NCBI GenBank assembly: GCA_035581425.1
Contig: DATJVP010000098.1
Location: 1 to 64,000, forward strand
DNA: 64,000 nucleotides
DNA from: DASZHJ01 sp035581425
Lineage (GTDB): Bacteria; Pseudomonadota; Alphaproteobacteria; ATCC43930; CGMCC-115725
Reading direction: 5' to 3'
Of the stretch, positions 24,155 through 33,384 are shown piece by piece. The notes under the pieces were generated by a model, which searched no databases, was not told where the DNA came from, and worked only from the letters and a program-made list of their open reading frames with translations. A program made the position numbers and the translations under genes. Every line of letters starts with the position of its first letter. Position 1 is the first letter of the stretch.

Positions 24155-25567
24155 ATGGACCTTTCGCTCTCGCTCAACAACGCGCTCTCGGGTCTGCAGG
24201 CGGCGCAAGCCAGCCTCAACGTCATCTCCTCGAACATCGCGAACGCGCAGACGCCCGGCTACTCCCGCGAGGTCGTACCGATCGAGAGCCAGATCGTCGG
24301 CACCAGCACAGCGGGGGTCACCACCGGCCTGGTGCAGCGCCAGGTCGACCAGAATCTCGCAGAGGCCGCGCGCCAGCAGGACACGGCGACGAGTGCCGCC
24401 ACCACGACGGACACCTATTTCCAGCAGCTCCAGAGCCTCTTCGGCCAGGTCAACAGCAGCAACTCCCTCGGCACCGTCCTCGGCAATTTCGCGAGCGCGC
24501 TACAGTCGCTCTCGACGACCCCCGAGGATCCGATCGCGCAGCAGAACGCGGTCTCGACCGGGCAAAGCCTCGCGCAGAGACTCAACTCGCTCTCCTCGGG
24601 CATCCAGCAGATCCGCACCGGGGTCGACAGCGACCTCGCCACGAGCGTCTCCACGCTCAACACGGCGCTGCAGAGCATCGCGAATTACAACAACGCCATC
24701 ACCCACGCGCAGGCGACCGGCGTGTCGACGGCCTCGCTCGAGGACCAGCGCGACAAGGCGCTCGACCAGGTGGCCCAGCTCATGGGCGTGAGCGACTTCA
24801 CGCGGCCCGACGGAAGCATGGTTGTGCTCACGACCAGCGGCAAGGTGCTGGTCGACAGCAGCGCCGTGCAGCTCAGCTACACGCAGGCCGGCACGGTCAC
24901 CGCGACGACGCCGATGTCGCCTCTCGGGCTCGGCAGCCTCGACCTCACGGGCGAGATCACCACCGGCAAGATCGGCGCGCTCCTCAATCTCCGCGACCAG
25001 CAGCTCCCGAACGTCACGGCCGAGCTCAACCAGTTCTCGAACGGCCTCTTCAACGCGACCTCGACCCCCACTCTCGGCACGACCAACAGCGGCCTCGGCG
25101 CGACCAACGACGCCAATCATTTCTTCGCCGCGGTGGACGTCACGAACGGCGTCGACAACTCCGCGTCGATCCAGGTCAACCCCGACCTCATCGCGAACCC
25201 CGGCCTCCTCGACGGCACGCTCGCGAATCCGGACCCCACGATCTCTCAGGGCCTCGTCGACGGGCTCAATGCGGCCCAGACCTTCGCGGCGGCCGGCAAT
25301 TTCGCAAATTCTACGACGACCTCGCTCAACAACTACGCCGCGCAGATCGTCGGGCAGACCGCGAATGCCGCAGCGACCGCGAGCGACAACGCGTCGTTCC
25401 AGACCTCGCTGCAGACCTCCGTCCAGGCGCGCGCCTCGAGCGTCAGCGGCGTCAGCGTCGACCAGGAGCTCGCGAACCTCACGGTCTTCCAGAACATGTA
25501 CGCCGCTTCCGCGCACGTGCTCTCGGTGGTGCAAAACATGTTCGACGCGCTCCTTCAGATCCAGTGA
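24155..25567 (+). CDS. flgK: hook-filament junction protein FlgK
   Basis: FlgK (470 residues) is the first hook-filament junction protein. The N-terminus LSLNNALSGLQAAQASLNVI, then SSNIANAQTPGYSREVV, is the axial-protein signature. The C-terminus SVDQELANLTVFQNMYAASA and VLSVVQNMFDALLQ is also conserved. The ATG at 24155 is chosen over upstream in-frame codons for the standard N-terminus. It lies 16 bp after the flgN-like gene. Confidence 0.95.
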   Translation: MDLSLSLNNALSGLQAAQASLNVISSNIANAQTPGYSREVVPIESQIVGTSTAGVTTGLVQRQVDQNLAEAARQQDTATSAATTTDTYFQQLQSLFGQVNSSNSLGTVLGNFASALQSLSTTPEDPIAQQNAVSTGQSLAQRLNSLSSGIQQIRTGVDSDLATSVSTLNTALQSIANYNNAITHAQATGVSTASLEDQRDKALDQVAQLMGVSDFTRPDGSMVVLTTSGKVLVDSSAVQLSYTQAGTVTATTPMSPLGLGSLDLTGEITTGKIGALLNLRDQQLPNVTAELNQFSNGLFNATSTPTLGTTNSGLGATNDANHFFAAVDVTNGVDNSASIQVNPDLIANPGLLDGTLANPDPTISQGLVDGLNAAQTFAAAGNFANSTTTSLNNYAAQIVGQTANAAATASDNASFQTSLQTSVQARASSVSGVSVDQELANLTVFQNMYAASAHVLSVVQNMFDALLQIQ

Positions 25568-25581
25568 CGGACTGACCGACC

Positions 25582-26517
25582 ATGACCACGATCAGCGATA
25601 TCTCACAGCAGGCCCTGATGCTGGGCTCTCTCGATCAGCTCAAGAACCAGGCGACGACGCTGCAAGGACAGATCTCGAGCGGGCTCAAGAGCCAGGACAT
25701 TTCCGGCCTCGGCCTCGACGCCGGCCGCGTCGCCAATCTCCAGGGCGCCGTGCAGCACGGCCAGGCCTATCTCGACACGATCACCACGGTGCAGCAGCGC
25801 ATCCAAGAGAGCACCGACGTGCTCACGAACATCCAAAGCGCTGTGCAGAAGTTCCAGGAACTCCTGCCGAACGGCGCCTACGGCGCGAGTCCGAACAGCA
25901 TCCAGAGCCAGGCGCAGCAGCTCCTGGGCGTCGTCGGCGATCTCCTCAACACCCAGGACGGCAACGGATACCTGTTCTCCGGCAGCCTCACCTCGACGCC
26001 CTCCTTCGATCCCTCCGGCCTTCCCAATCCGGGCTCGCTCTCGACCTCCGTCGGCGGCGCTCCGCCGACCGGCTATTACGCCGGCAATTCGACCGTCGCT
26101 ACCGCGCGCGTCGACGACAACATGACCGTGAGCTACGGCATCACCGCCAACAATCCCGCGATCGAGAACGTGGTGCGCACCCTCAATTTCATCGCGAACC
26201 TGCCGGCGGGCTCGCCCGATCCCAGCAACGCCACCGACGTCGCGAACGTCAACCAGGCGGCCGACCTCCTCAATCAGGCCGTCCAGGGACTGCAGGGGCT
26301 CCAGGGCGGGCTCGCGATGCAGTCCTCTTCGCTACAGCAGGTGCAGCAGAACCAACAGGACTTCATCAATCTCGCCCAGGGCAGCATCACGAACCTGGAG
26401 TCCATCGACCCCGCCACCGCGATCACGCAGCTCAATCAGGTGGAGACGAATTTGCAGGCCTCCTACGCCACGATCAGCGGCATCCAGCAACTGAGCCTCG
26501 TCAATTTTCTCAAGTAA
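25582..26517 (+). CDS. flgL: hook-filament junction protein FlgL
   Basis: FlgL (311 residues) is the second junction protein, related to flagellin. It begins TISDISQQALMLGSLDQLKN and QATTLQGQISSGLKSQD and has DGNGYLFSGSLTSTPSFD in the middle; the C-terminal helix ends QLSLVNFLK. It lies 14 bp after flgK and closes the flgI-flgL operon. Confidence 0.92.
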   Translation: MTTISDISQQALMLGSLDQLKNQATTLQGQISSGLKSQDISGLGLDAGRVANLQGAVQHGQAYLDTITTVQQRIQESTDVLTNIQSAVQKFQELLPNGAYGASPNSIQSQAQQLLGVVGDLLNTQDGNGYLFSGSLTSTPSFDPSGLPNPGSLSTSVGGAPPTGYYAGNSTVATARVDDNMTVSYGITANNPAIENVVRTLNFIANLPAGSPDPSNATDVANVNQAADLLNQAVQGLQGLQGGLAMQSSSLQQVQQNQQDFINLAQGSITNLESIDPATAITQLNQVETNLQASYATISGIQQLSLVNFLK

Positions 26518-26519
26518 TC

Positions 26520-26538
26520 CGCGGCCCTCATGGCCGCG
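26520..26538 (+). terminator. hairpin after flgL
   Basis: A perfect 7-bp inverted repeat CGCGGCC / GGCCGCG with a 5-base loop starts 2 bp after the flgL stop. There is no T tract, so it may be a weak or Rho-assisted end of the flgI operon. Confidence 0.4.
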
Positions 26539-26622
26539 CGAAACCCGGCGTTAACCGCCTTCCGTCACACTGATCCCGGCAGTGCCCGCAGAGCCGCTCG
26601 CTAGGACAACCGAGGTCTGAAC

Positions 26623-27738
26623 ATGCCTCCGAGCCCCGCCCTTTCGCTCCTCGACCGCCCGGCTGCGAGACAGCACCCGCTCACCGCCGAGCGCGGCGCC
26701 GGCACCCACGCGCTTGCCGGCGATCGCCAGGAGGCGATGCGGATCTTCGACGACACCTCCGTCCTCGTCACCGGCGGCTCCGGCTCCTTCGGCCGCCGCT
26801 TCATAGAGACGCTGTTGCGCCACGGCCGCGCGCGGCGGGTCATCATCTTCTCGCGGGACGAATTCAAGCAGTGGGAAATGCAGCAACAGCTCGCGGAGCT
26901 CCCGAGCGAGACCTTGCGCTTCTTCATCGGCGACGTCCGCGACGGGGATCGGCTCGAGCTTGCGATGCGCGAGGTCGATTACGTCGTCCACGCGGCGGCG
27001 CTGAAGCACGTACCCGCCGCAGAATACAATCCCTTCGAGTGCATCCGCACCAACGTCTCCGGCGCCGAGAACGTCGTTCGCGCGGCGCTCCGCAACGGCG
27101 TCAGGCAGGTGATCGCACTTTCCACCGACAAGGCCGCAAATCCCATCAACCTCTACGGCGCGAGCAAGCTCGCCTCCGACAAGATCTTCATCGCCGCTAA
27201 CAATCTCAGCGGCTCCGTCGGTACGCGCTTCTCCGTGGTGCGCTACGGCAACGTCGTGGGTTCGCGCGGCAGCGTCATCCCCTTCTTCCGCAAGCTCATC
27301 GCCGAGGGCGCCGATCACCTCCCGATCACGGACGAGCGGATGACGCGCTTCTGGATCACGCTGCAGCAGGGCGTCGATTTCGTCGTGACCTCCATGGCGA
27401 TGATGAAAGGCGGCGAGATATTCGTGCCGAAGATCCCGAGCATGCGCATGACCGATCTCGCGCACTCGATGGCGCCCCAGCTCCCGACCCGCGTCGTCGG
27501 CATCCGCCCCGGCGAGAAGCTGCACGAGGTGATGATCACCGAGGACGACTCCCGTCTCACACTCGAGCTCGCCGACCGCTACGTCATCGAGCCAGCCTTC
27601 CGCTGGTGGCAGCGCGATCCCTATCTCGACGGCGGCGCCAAGCCCGTGGCCGAGGGCTTCCGCTTTGCGAGCGATACCAACGAGGATTGGCTCGACGAGG
27701 CAGGGCTGAAGCGGCTCCTGGAGGACGCCCGCGCATGA
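26623..27738 (+). CDS. pseB: UDP-GlcNAc 4,6-dehydratase (inverting) PseB
   Basis: PseB converts UDP-GlcNAc to the 4-keto-6-deoxy-L-arabino sugar, the first step of pseudaminic acid synthesis. It is an extended SDR enzyme: VTGGSGSFGRRF binds NADP, FSRDEFKQWEM is the PseB-type loop, and STDKAANPINLYGASK holds the YxxxK catalytic pair. The ATG at 26623 has a good ribosome site (GAGGT), giving 371 residues, about 38 more than usual. A start at 26737 (MRIFDDTS) would match the family length but its AGGAGG lies only 2 bases away. It begins the glycan cluster; the next start overlaps its stop. Confidence 0.93.
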   Translation: MPPSPALSLLDRPAARQHPLTAERGAGTHALAGDRQEAMRIFDDTSVLVTGGSGSFGRRFIETLLRHGRARRVIIFSRDEFKQWEMQQQLAELPSETLRFFIGDVRDGDRLELAMREVDYVVHAAALKHVPAAEYNPFECIRTNVSGAENVVRAALRNGVRQVIALSTDKAANPINLYGASKLASDKIFIAANNLSGSVGTRFSVVRYGNVVGSRGSVIPFFRKLIAEGADHLPITDERMTRFWITLQQGVDFVVTSMAMMKGGEIFVPKIPSMRMTDLAHSMAPQLPTRVVGIRPGEKLHEVMITEDDSRLTLELADRYVIEPAFRWWQRDPYLDGGAKPVAEGFRFASDTNEDWLDEAGLKRLLEDARA

Positions 27739-28982
27739 GCGCAACGCCGCTTCCGAGCCTGCCCTACGGCCGGCACGCGATCGACGAGGACGACATCGCC
27801 GCGGTGCGCGAGGTGCTCTGCGGCGATTGGCTCACTACGGGACCGACCGCGCGGCGCTTCGAGACAGCGCTCGCGGAGCGCCTCCTGGCGCGCCACGCCG
27901 TGAGTTGCGCGAGCGGCACCGCCGCGCTCCATCTCGCCTGCCGCGCTCTCGATATCGGACCCGGCGACGCCGCAATCGTGCCCGCGATCACCTTCGCCGC
28001 GACCGCGAACGCCGCGCGTCTCTGCGGCGCCGACGCGGTCTTCGCGGACGTCGATCCCGAGACCGGCCTCATGGAGGTCCCGCACCTGCTCGCGGCCATC
28101 GCGGAGAGCGAGCGCCGAGGGCTCGTGCCGCGCGTCGTACTCCCGGTGCACCTCGGCGGCCAATGCGCGGACTTGCCGGAGATCGCCACGATTGCGCGCG
28201 AGCGCGGCCTCGCGATCGTCGAGGACGCGTGCCACGCGATCGGTACCGTCGAATGCCGTGCCGACGGCAGGGAAAGCCCCGTGGGCGCCTGCGCGCACTC
28301 CGACATGACCGTCTTTTCCTTCCATCCCGTGAAGACCATCGCCGCGGGCGAAGGCGGGGCGGTCACGACGCAGAGCGATGCGCTCGCGGAGCGGCTGCGC
28401 CGTTTGCGCAATCACGGCATCACCCGCGACGAGAGCCAATTCGAGGATCGAGTCGAGGCCTTCGAGCAGGCCGCGGTAAATCCCTGGTACTACGAGATGC
28501 TGGAGCTCGGCCTCAACTACCGGCTCAGCGACATCAACTGCGCCCTCGCATTGAGCCAGCTGCGCAAGCTCGACCGCTTCGTCGTGATCCGCCGCGCGCT
28601 CGCCGCGCTCTACGACGGCCGCCTCGACGCGCTCGCTCCGGAAATCCGGCGCATCGGAAAGCGACCGGGCTCGATCCCGGCTTGGCACCTCTACACCGTG
28701 CTCATCGATTTCGAAGCGATTGGCCTCACCCGCGGCCAGTTCATGCGCGATCTCGAGGTGCGGGGCGTGCGCTCGCAGGTGCATTACATCCCCGTACCGC
28801 GCCAGCCCTATTATCGCCGCTGCTACGGCGACATCGCCGTTCCCGGCGCCGACGCCTATTACCGCCGTACGCTCTCGCTCCCGCTCTATGTCGGCATGAC
28901 CGGCGAGGACGTGGAGCGCGTCGCCGAGGCCATCGAGGAACTCGCGGCACGGCCCACGGCCCTACTCCGCCGCGCCAGATGA
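27735..28982 (+). CDS. pseC: UDP-sugar C4 aminotransferase PseC
   Basis: PseC (415 residues) is a PLP-dependent DegT/DnrJ/EryC1-type aminotransferase that aminates the PseB product at C4. The cofactor region includes CASGTAALHLACRAL, the PLP Lys lies in FHPVKTIAAGEGG, and LGLNYRLSDINCALALSQL is the PseC-type substrate segment. The ATG overlaps the pseB stop, and its own stop overlaps the next ATG, so translation is coupled. Confidence 0.94.
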   Translation: MSATPLPSLPYGRHAIDEDDIAAVREVLCGDWLTTGPTARRFETALAERLLARHAVSCASGTAALHLACRALDIGPGDAAIVPAITFAATANAARLCGADAVFADVDPETGLMEVPHLLAAIAESERRGLVPRVVLPVHLGGQCADLPEIATIARERGLAIVEDACHAIGTVECRADGRESPVGACAHSDMTVFSFHPVKTIAAGEGGAVTTQSDALAERLRRLRNHGITRDESQFEDRVEAFEQAAVNPWYYEMLELGLNYRLSDINCALALSQLRKLDRFVVIRRALAALYDGRLDALAPEIRRIGKRPGSIPAWHLYTVLIDFEAIGLTRGQFMRDLEVRGVRSQVHYIPVPRQPYYRRCYGDIAVPGADAYYRRTLSLPLYVGMTGEDVERVAEAIEELAARPTALLRRAR

Positions 28983-29698
28983 CCACGGCCTGCATCGTCC
29001 AGGCGCGCGTCGCCTCCACCCGGCTTCCCGCGAAGGTCCTTAAGGAAGTCGCGGGCGAGCCGGTACTCGGCCACGTGCTGCGACGGTGCCGCGCCATTCC
29101 CGGGATCGACACGGTGGTCTGCGCAACCGTCGACAGCGCCGAATGCGAGCCTATAGAGGCGCTCGCGGAGCGCTACGGCGTCAAGACTTTCCGCGGCTCC
29201 GAAACCGACGTTCTCGCGCGCTACCTCGGTGCCGCGCGCGCGGTCGACGCCGATGCGATCATGCGCGTGACCAGCGACTGCCCTCTCATCGACCCCGGCC
29301 TCTGCGCTGACGTGCTGACGCGCCGTGCTCGGGAGGATGCGGATTACGCCGCCAACAATTTCGTCTACGGCTATCCGCACGGGCTCGACTGCGAGATCTT
29401 CACGCGCCAGGCGCTCGAGGATGCAGCGGTCTCCGCGCGCGATCCCTACGAGCGCGAGCACGTCTCGCCCTGGATCCGGAACAGGCCCGATCTGAACCGC
29501 GTCTCCGTCAGCGGCCCCGGCGGCGCGCGCGCAAAGTGGCGCTGGACCCTGGACTATCCCGAGGATCTCGATTTCTTGCTGGCGCTCTTCGAGTTCCTCC
29601 CACCGCCGCCGGCGATGCCGTGCTGGGAGTCGATCGCAGCAGTGATCGACGGCCGGCCCGAGCTTGCTCTCGTCAACCACACCCGCTGGCAGCGCTGA
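28979..29698 (+). CDS. pseF: nonulosonate cytidylyltransferase (PseF/SpsF-like)
   Basis: A 239-residue nucleotidyltransferase of the SpsF/cytidylyltransferase family, expected to make CMP-pseudaminic acid. The nucleotide-binding N-terminus TTACIVQARVASTRLPAKVL and the metal-binding RVTSDCPLIDPGLC are clear, and the C-terminal half has KWRWTLDYPEDLDFL. The SpsF-like form lacks some features of classical PseF, so the symbol is given with reserve. It overlaps pseC by 4 bp. Confidence 0.8.
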   Translation: MTTACIVQARVASTRLPAKVLKEVAGEPVLGHVLRRCRAIPGIDTVVCATVDSAECEPIEALAERYGVKTFRGSETDVLARYLGAARAVDADAIMRVTSDCPLIDPGLCADVLTRRAREDADYAANNFVYGYPHGLDCEIFTRQALEDAAVSARDPYEREHVSPWIRNRPDLNRVSVSGPGGARAKWRWTLDYPEDLDFLLALFEFLPPPPAMPCWESIAAVIDGRPELALVNHTRWQR

Positions 29699-29707
29699 GG
29701 GGCCTGC

Positions 29708-30778
29708 ATGAGCACGCCGCCCTCTGTCCTCATCCGCACCGACGCTGTGGCCGCAACCGGGACCGGCCACGCGATGCGCTGCCTCGCGCTCGCCGAGGCG
29801 CTGCAGGAGCAGGGCAGCGAATGCCGCTTTCTCGTCACGAGCTTGCCGCTGCTGCTCGCGGAGCGGTTCGCCCGTGAAGGCTTTGCGATCGAGCGCCAGC
29901 CGCATGCGATCGGGAGCGTCGAGGACGCCGCGGCGTCAGCGCAGATCGCGCGGCGACGCGGCGCCGACTGGATCGTGCTCGACGGCTATGCATTCGACGA
30001 CGCCTTCCTCGAGACGCTGCGCGGTGCGGGCCTCCGCGTGCTGCTGATCGACGACCTCGGCGCGCTCCGGCATTATCGCTGCGATCTCGTCGTCAACCAG
30101 AACCTGCACGCGGATGCCGCGCTCTATCCCGCGGCCGAAGCCCGCCTCTTGCTGGGCCCGCAATACCTGATCCTACGGCGGGAGTTCTGGCGCTACCGCG
30201 AGGTTCCGCGCCGCCCGGCCGACGCGGTCGGGCGCATTCTCGTGAGCATGGGCGGGAGCGATCCCGAGGATCACGCGAGCCGCGCCATCGACGCGATCGA
30301 GGGTCTCGTGGGTCTCGATATCGCCGCGACCGTCGTCGTAGGCGCCGCCAATCCCCGCCTCGAAGCCCTCGTGGCCCGAGCCGCGGCGAGTGCCGCGGCG
30401 ATCGAGATCGTTCACGGAACCGACGACATGCCCGGGCTCATGCGCAAAGCCGACCTCGCCGTCGCTGCCGCGGGGACCACCGCCTGGGAGCTCGCCTTCA
30501 TGGGCGTGCCGATGCTGCTGGGCTCGACGGTCGCCGCCGAGCAGGCGCTGGCGCGCCGGCTCTCCCGGCACGGCGGCTGCATCTATGTCGGAGACTTCCG
30601 CGACTGCCCGGCGCCTCGCCTGGGCGATGCCATTTTGGGCCTCGTCAACGACACCGACATGCGCCGGCGTACCTCTGCGGCGGCGGGCGCACTCGTCGAT
30701 GGGCGCGGCGGTGACCGCGTCGTCGCGGCAATGCGAAGCCAGCGTATCGAGGCGGAGAAGACCGACCATGCCGCATAG
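29708..30778 (+). CDS. pseG: UDP-sugar hydrolase PseG
   Basis: PseG (356 residues) removes UDP from the diacetamido-trideoxy-L-altrose intermediate. It has a GT-B-like fold: the N-terminal IRTDAVAATGTGHAMRCLAL carries the catalytic His region, and the C-terminal half has ILVSMGGSDPEDHA and a nucleotide site around VAAAGTTAWELAFMGVP. It is 9 bp after the cytidylyltransferase and overlaps the next gene by 11 bp. The family is clear; the exact substrate depends on the missing N-acylation step. Confidence 0.88.
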   Translation: MSTPPSVLIRTDAVAATGTGHAMRCLALAEALQEQGSECRFLVTSLPLLLAERFAREGFAIERQPHAIGSVEDAAASAQIARRRGADWIVLDGYAFDDAFLETLRGAGLRVLLIDDLGALRHYRCDLVVNQNLHADAALYPAAEARLLLGPQYLILRREFWRYREVPRRPADAVGRILVSMGGSDPEDHASRAIDAIEGLVGLDIAATVVVGAANPRLEALVARAAASAAAIEIVHGTDDMPGLMRKADLAVAAAGTTAWELAFMGVPMLLGSTVAAEQALARRLSRHGGCIYVGDFRDCPAPRLGDAILGLVNDTDMRRRTSAAAGALVDGRGGDRVVAAMRSQRIEAEKTDHAA

Positions 30779-31718
30779 GATCGCCGTCACCGGCAGCGCC
30801 GGCGTCATCGGACGCGAGCTTGTCGCGCGTCTCCTCGCGCGCGGCGACGAGGTCCTGAGCCTCGACCGCGAGCGCATGCCCGAGCCGCTCGGAAGCCGCG
30901 TCAAGCACGTGCAGGTCGACCTTTCCGTAGGTGGCATGGAGGAACTCCGGCGTTTCCGGCCCGAGACCATCTATCACCTCGCCGCCGCCTTCGAGCGCTC
31001 GGAGGAGGAAAGCGGATTCTGGCTGCCGGGATATCGGGACAACATGGCGGTGACGCACCGGCTCCACGACATGATCCGGAGCCTCGGCGGCATCGAGACC
31101 TATATCTTCGCATCGAGCTACCTCATCTACGCGCCGCCGCTCTACCTCTTCGACACGCCGCAAGCGCAACCGGTCGCACTCCGCGAGGATCACCCGGTCG
31201 CTCCGCGCAACCTCTGCGGCGCCGCAAAATACTACGCGGAGACCGAGCTGCGCTTTCTGAGCGATGTCGATGGTCTGCCGCTTCGCGGCGTCTCCGCGCG
31301 GATCTTCCGGGTCTACGGCCGCGGCTCCCGCGACGTCATCTCGCGCTGGGTGCGCGCGCTCCTCGCGGGAGAGCCGATCGAGGTCTACAACCCCGAAAAC
31401 CGGTTCGACTACGTCTTCGCGGGCGACGTCGCGGAGGGATTGTTGCGTCTTGCGGCATCGCCCGAGGCAAGCGGAGTCGTCAATCTCGCGACGGGCGCCT
31501 CCCGCACCATTGCGGACGTCGCGGCGACCGTGCTGCGCTTGACCGGCGCCGCGCCGGAGCTGGTGCAACATCGCGCGGCGTCCGCCCCCTACGAGGCGAG
31601 CGCCGCCGCAATCGGGCGGCTTGCCGCGCTCACGGGCTGGCAACCGCCGACTGCGCTAGAAGGCGGCATCGCCGCCGTCGTCGATTACGAGCGCGCGGCG
31701 CAACGGCGTGCGGCATGA
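30768..31718 (+). CDS. NAD-dependent epimerase/dehydratase-like SDR with altered active site
   Basis: A 316-residue extended SDR protein. The Rossmann motif is VTGSAGVIGREL and the catalytic Ser region FASSYLIYAPP, but the usual YGxxK is CGAAK (near residue 150): the Tyr is replaced by Cys, with two Tyr just after the Lys. This may change or abolish the usual redox chemistry. It resembles sugar epimerases found in glycan clusters. It overlaps pseG and is followed by the ATP-grasp gene with a 4-bp overlap, so it belongs to the same operon. Its substrate is unknown; a nucleotide sugar or free nonulosonate modification is possible. Confidence 0.75.
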   Translation: MPHRIAVTGSAGVIGRELVARLLARGDEVLSLDRERMPEPLGSRVKHVQVDLSVGGMEELRRFRPETIYHLAAAFERSEEESGFWLPGYRDNMAVTHRLHDMIRSLGGIETYIFASSYLIYAPPLYLFDTPQAQPVALREDHPVAPRNLCGAAKYYAETELRFLSDVDGLPLRGVSARIFRVYGRGSRDVISRWVRALLAGEPIEVYNPENRFDYVFAGDVAEGLLRLAASPEASGVVNLATGASRTIADVAATVLRLTGAAPELVQHRAASAPYEASAAAIGRLAALTGWQPPTALEGGIAAVVDYERAAQRRAA

Positions 31719-32686
31719 ACGTCCTCGTCCTCAGCGCCAGTGCCAAGGTCCTGCTGGTGGAAGCCTTCCGCGTTGCAGCCGCCGAGCGCGGCGGGCGCGT
31801 CCTCGCCGCCGATATCGCGCCCGACAGCGCTGCGCTCCACGCTGCCGATGAAGGCGTATTGCTTCCGCCTTCGAGCGAACCCTCCTTCATTTCAGCGCTG
31901 CAACGCCTTTGCCGCGACCGGAAGATCGGCCTGGTCGTGCCAACCCGAGACGCGGAGCTGCCGGTGCTCGCCGCCTGGCGCGAGACCTTCGCAGCGGCCG
32001 GGACGACGCTACTGGTCGCGGCGCCGAAAGCGATCGCCTGCTGCCAGGACAAGCGCCGCTTCGCCGCCTTCTGCCGCGATGCCGGCTTCCCGATCGCGCG
32101 GGTCTACGAGGCGGACGAAATGCCCGCGGCGTTCCCGATCTTCGTGCGTCCCGCGGTCGGCGCGGGCGGCGTCGGCGCGCGGCGCATCGACAGTGCCGAG
32201 GCCTGGACGGCGCTCGGAACGGAGCGCGGCCAGCTGCTCATCCAGGATTTCGTCGCCGGCGACGAATTCACCGTCGACGCACTCTTCGACCTGGAAGGGC
32301 GGCCGCTGCAGGCGGTGGCGCGTAGGCGCCTGTTGATCCGCGGCGGAGAGGCGCAGAAATCTCGCGTGGAAGATACGCCCGAGCTGACGGAGCTCGCGCT
32401 CGCGCTGGGGGCTCGCCTCGGCCTGGTGGGCCATGTCGTCGTACAGGCTTTCCGCCGTGCCGACGGCACGCTGAGCCTCATCGAGGTCAATCCCCGCTTC
32501 GGCGGTGCCTCCAACCTCTCGATCGTCGCGGGGCTCGATTCGCCGCGGCGGCTCCTCGATCTCGCGGCCGGCCGGCGCGAGGGCGCCGCGCCACGGCCGA
32601 TCCGCCATGGACTCGTCATGCTTCGCTATTCCCGCGACACGATCCTCGAGCCCGCCGCGCTCGCGGCCCTCCGCTCCTACGCATAG
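31715..32686 (+). CDS. ATP-grasp ligase in nonulosonate cluster
   Basis: A 323-residue ATP-grasp protein of the CarB/PurK-like superfamily. The central part FPIFVRPAVGAGGVGARRI and LIQDFVAGDEFTVDALFD matches the ATP-binding fold, and LIEVNPRFGGASNLS contains the metal-binding Glu and Asn. Such enzymes join a carboxylate to an amine through an acyl phosphate. In a Pse cluster without a visible PseH acetyltransferase, it could add an acyl or aminoacyl group to the sugar; this is inference. The start overlaps the epimerase stop (ATGA). Confidence 0.78.
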   Translation: MNVLVLSASAKVLLVEAFRVAAAERGGRVLAADIAPDSAALHAADEGVLLPPSSEPSFISALQRLCRDRKIGLVVPTRDAELPVLAAWRETFAAAGTTLLVAAPKAIACCQDKRRFAAFCRDAGFPIARVYEADEMPAAFPIFVRPAVGAGGVGARRIDSAEAWTALGTERGQLLIQDFVAGDEFTVDALFDLEGRPLQAVARRRLLIRGGEAQKSRVEDTPELTELALALGARLGLVGHVVVQAFRRADGTLSLIEVNPRFGGASNLSIVAGLDSPRRLLDLAAGRREGAAPRPIRHGLVMLRYSRDTILEPAALAALRSYA

Positions 32687-32694
32687 GCCCCGTC

Positions 32695-33384
32695 ATGATC
32701 TCGGCCCTCCTCCTCGATCTCGACGACACCCTCTACGACGAGGCGTCCTATCTGCGGAGCGGCTTCGCCGTCGTCGCGGAGCGGATCGCGGCGCTCTCCG
32801 GTGCCACCCCTTCGGCAGTTTTGGAGACGCTCCTCGCAATCGAGGCTCGCGAAGGACGCGGCAGAGTCTTCGACCGCGCGCTCGCCGCCTTCGGCATCGA
32901 ACCCGACCCCGCCCTCGTGCGCCGGCTCGTCGCGGCCTACCGCCTGCACCGCCCGGCGATCGATCTCGACCCCGGCATCCGCCGATTGCTCGCACGGCTG
33001 GGATCGCGCTACCGCCTCGCGATCGTGACGGATGGGTTGCCGACGATGCAGCGGCGCAAGGTCGCTGCGCTCGACCTCGAGCCTGCTGTCGACGCGATCG
33101 TCTATACCTGGGAGCTCGATGCGCCCAAGCCTGACCCCATAGGCTATTGGCAAGCGCTCGACCGCCTAGGCGTCGCATCCGAATGCGCGGTCGTCGTCGG
33201 CGACAATCCCCGGCACGACATGCTCGCAGCGCGTGCGATCGACGCCCGCGCAATCCGCATCCGCAGCGGGCGCTTCGCCCACCTCCCCTCCCTCACGACC
33301 GCGCCTGAGGACCGCACGATCGAGCACATCGGCTTGCTCGAAGCGGCACTCGCGGAACTCGAGAAGGCCCCCGCCCATGTCTGA
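32695..33384 (+). CDS. HAD-family hydrolase in nonulosonate cluster
   Basis: A 229-residue HAD phosphatase. The nucleophile motif is LLLDLDDTLYDE at the N-terminus, motif II is IVTDGLP, and KPDPIGYW with VVVGDNPRHDMLAA form motifs III and IV. It probably removes phosphate from a sugar or nucleotide. PseI gives unphosphorylated product in the classical Pse pathway, so a phosphatase is not strictly needed; its presence points to a modified route or a side reaction. It overlaps pseI by 8 bp. Confidence 0.82.
   Translation: MISALLLDLDDTLYDEASYLRSGFAVVAERIAALSGATPSAVLETLLAIEAREGRGRVFDRALAAFGIEPDPALVRRLVAAYRLHRPAIDLDPGIRRLLARLGSRYRLAIVTDGLPTMQRRKVAALDLEPAVDAIVYTWELDAPKPDPIGYWQALDRLGVASECAVVVGDNPRHDMLAARAIDARAIRIRSGRFAHLPSLTTAPEDRTIEHIGLLEAALAELEKAPAHV

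Noticed and set aside
26550..26562. GTTAAC-containing palindrome before pseB as a CtrA box
   Set aside because: Only one TTAA half-site; the second half at the 7-base spacing has two or more mismatches on both strands.
24822..26573. A 583-residue plus-strand frame across flgK and flgL
   Set aside because: Alternative frame of two certain axial-protein genes; Arg/Ser/Pro-rich and without domains.
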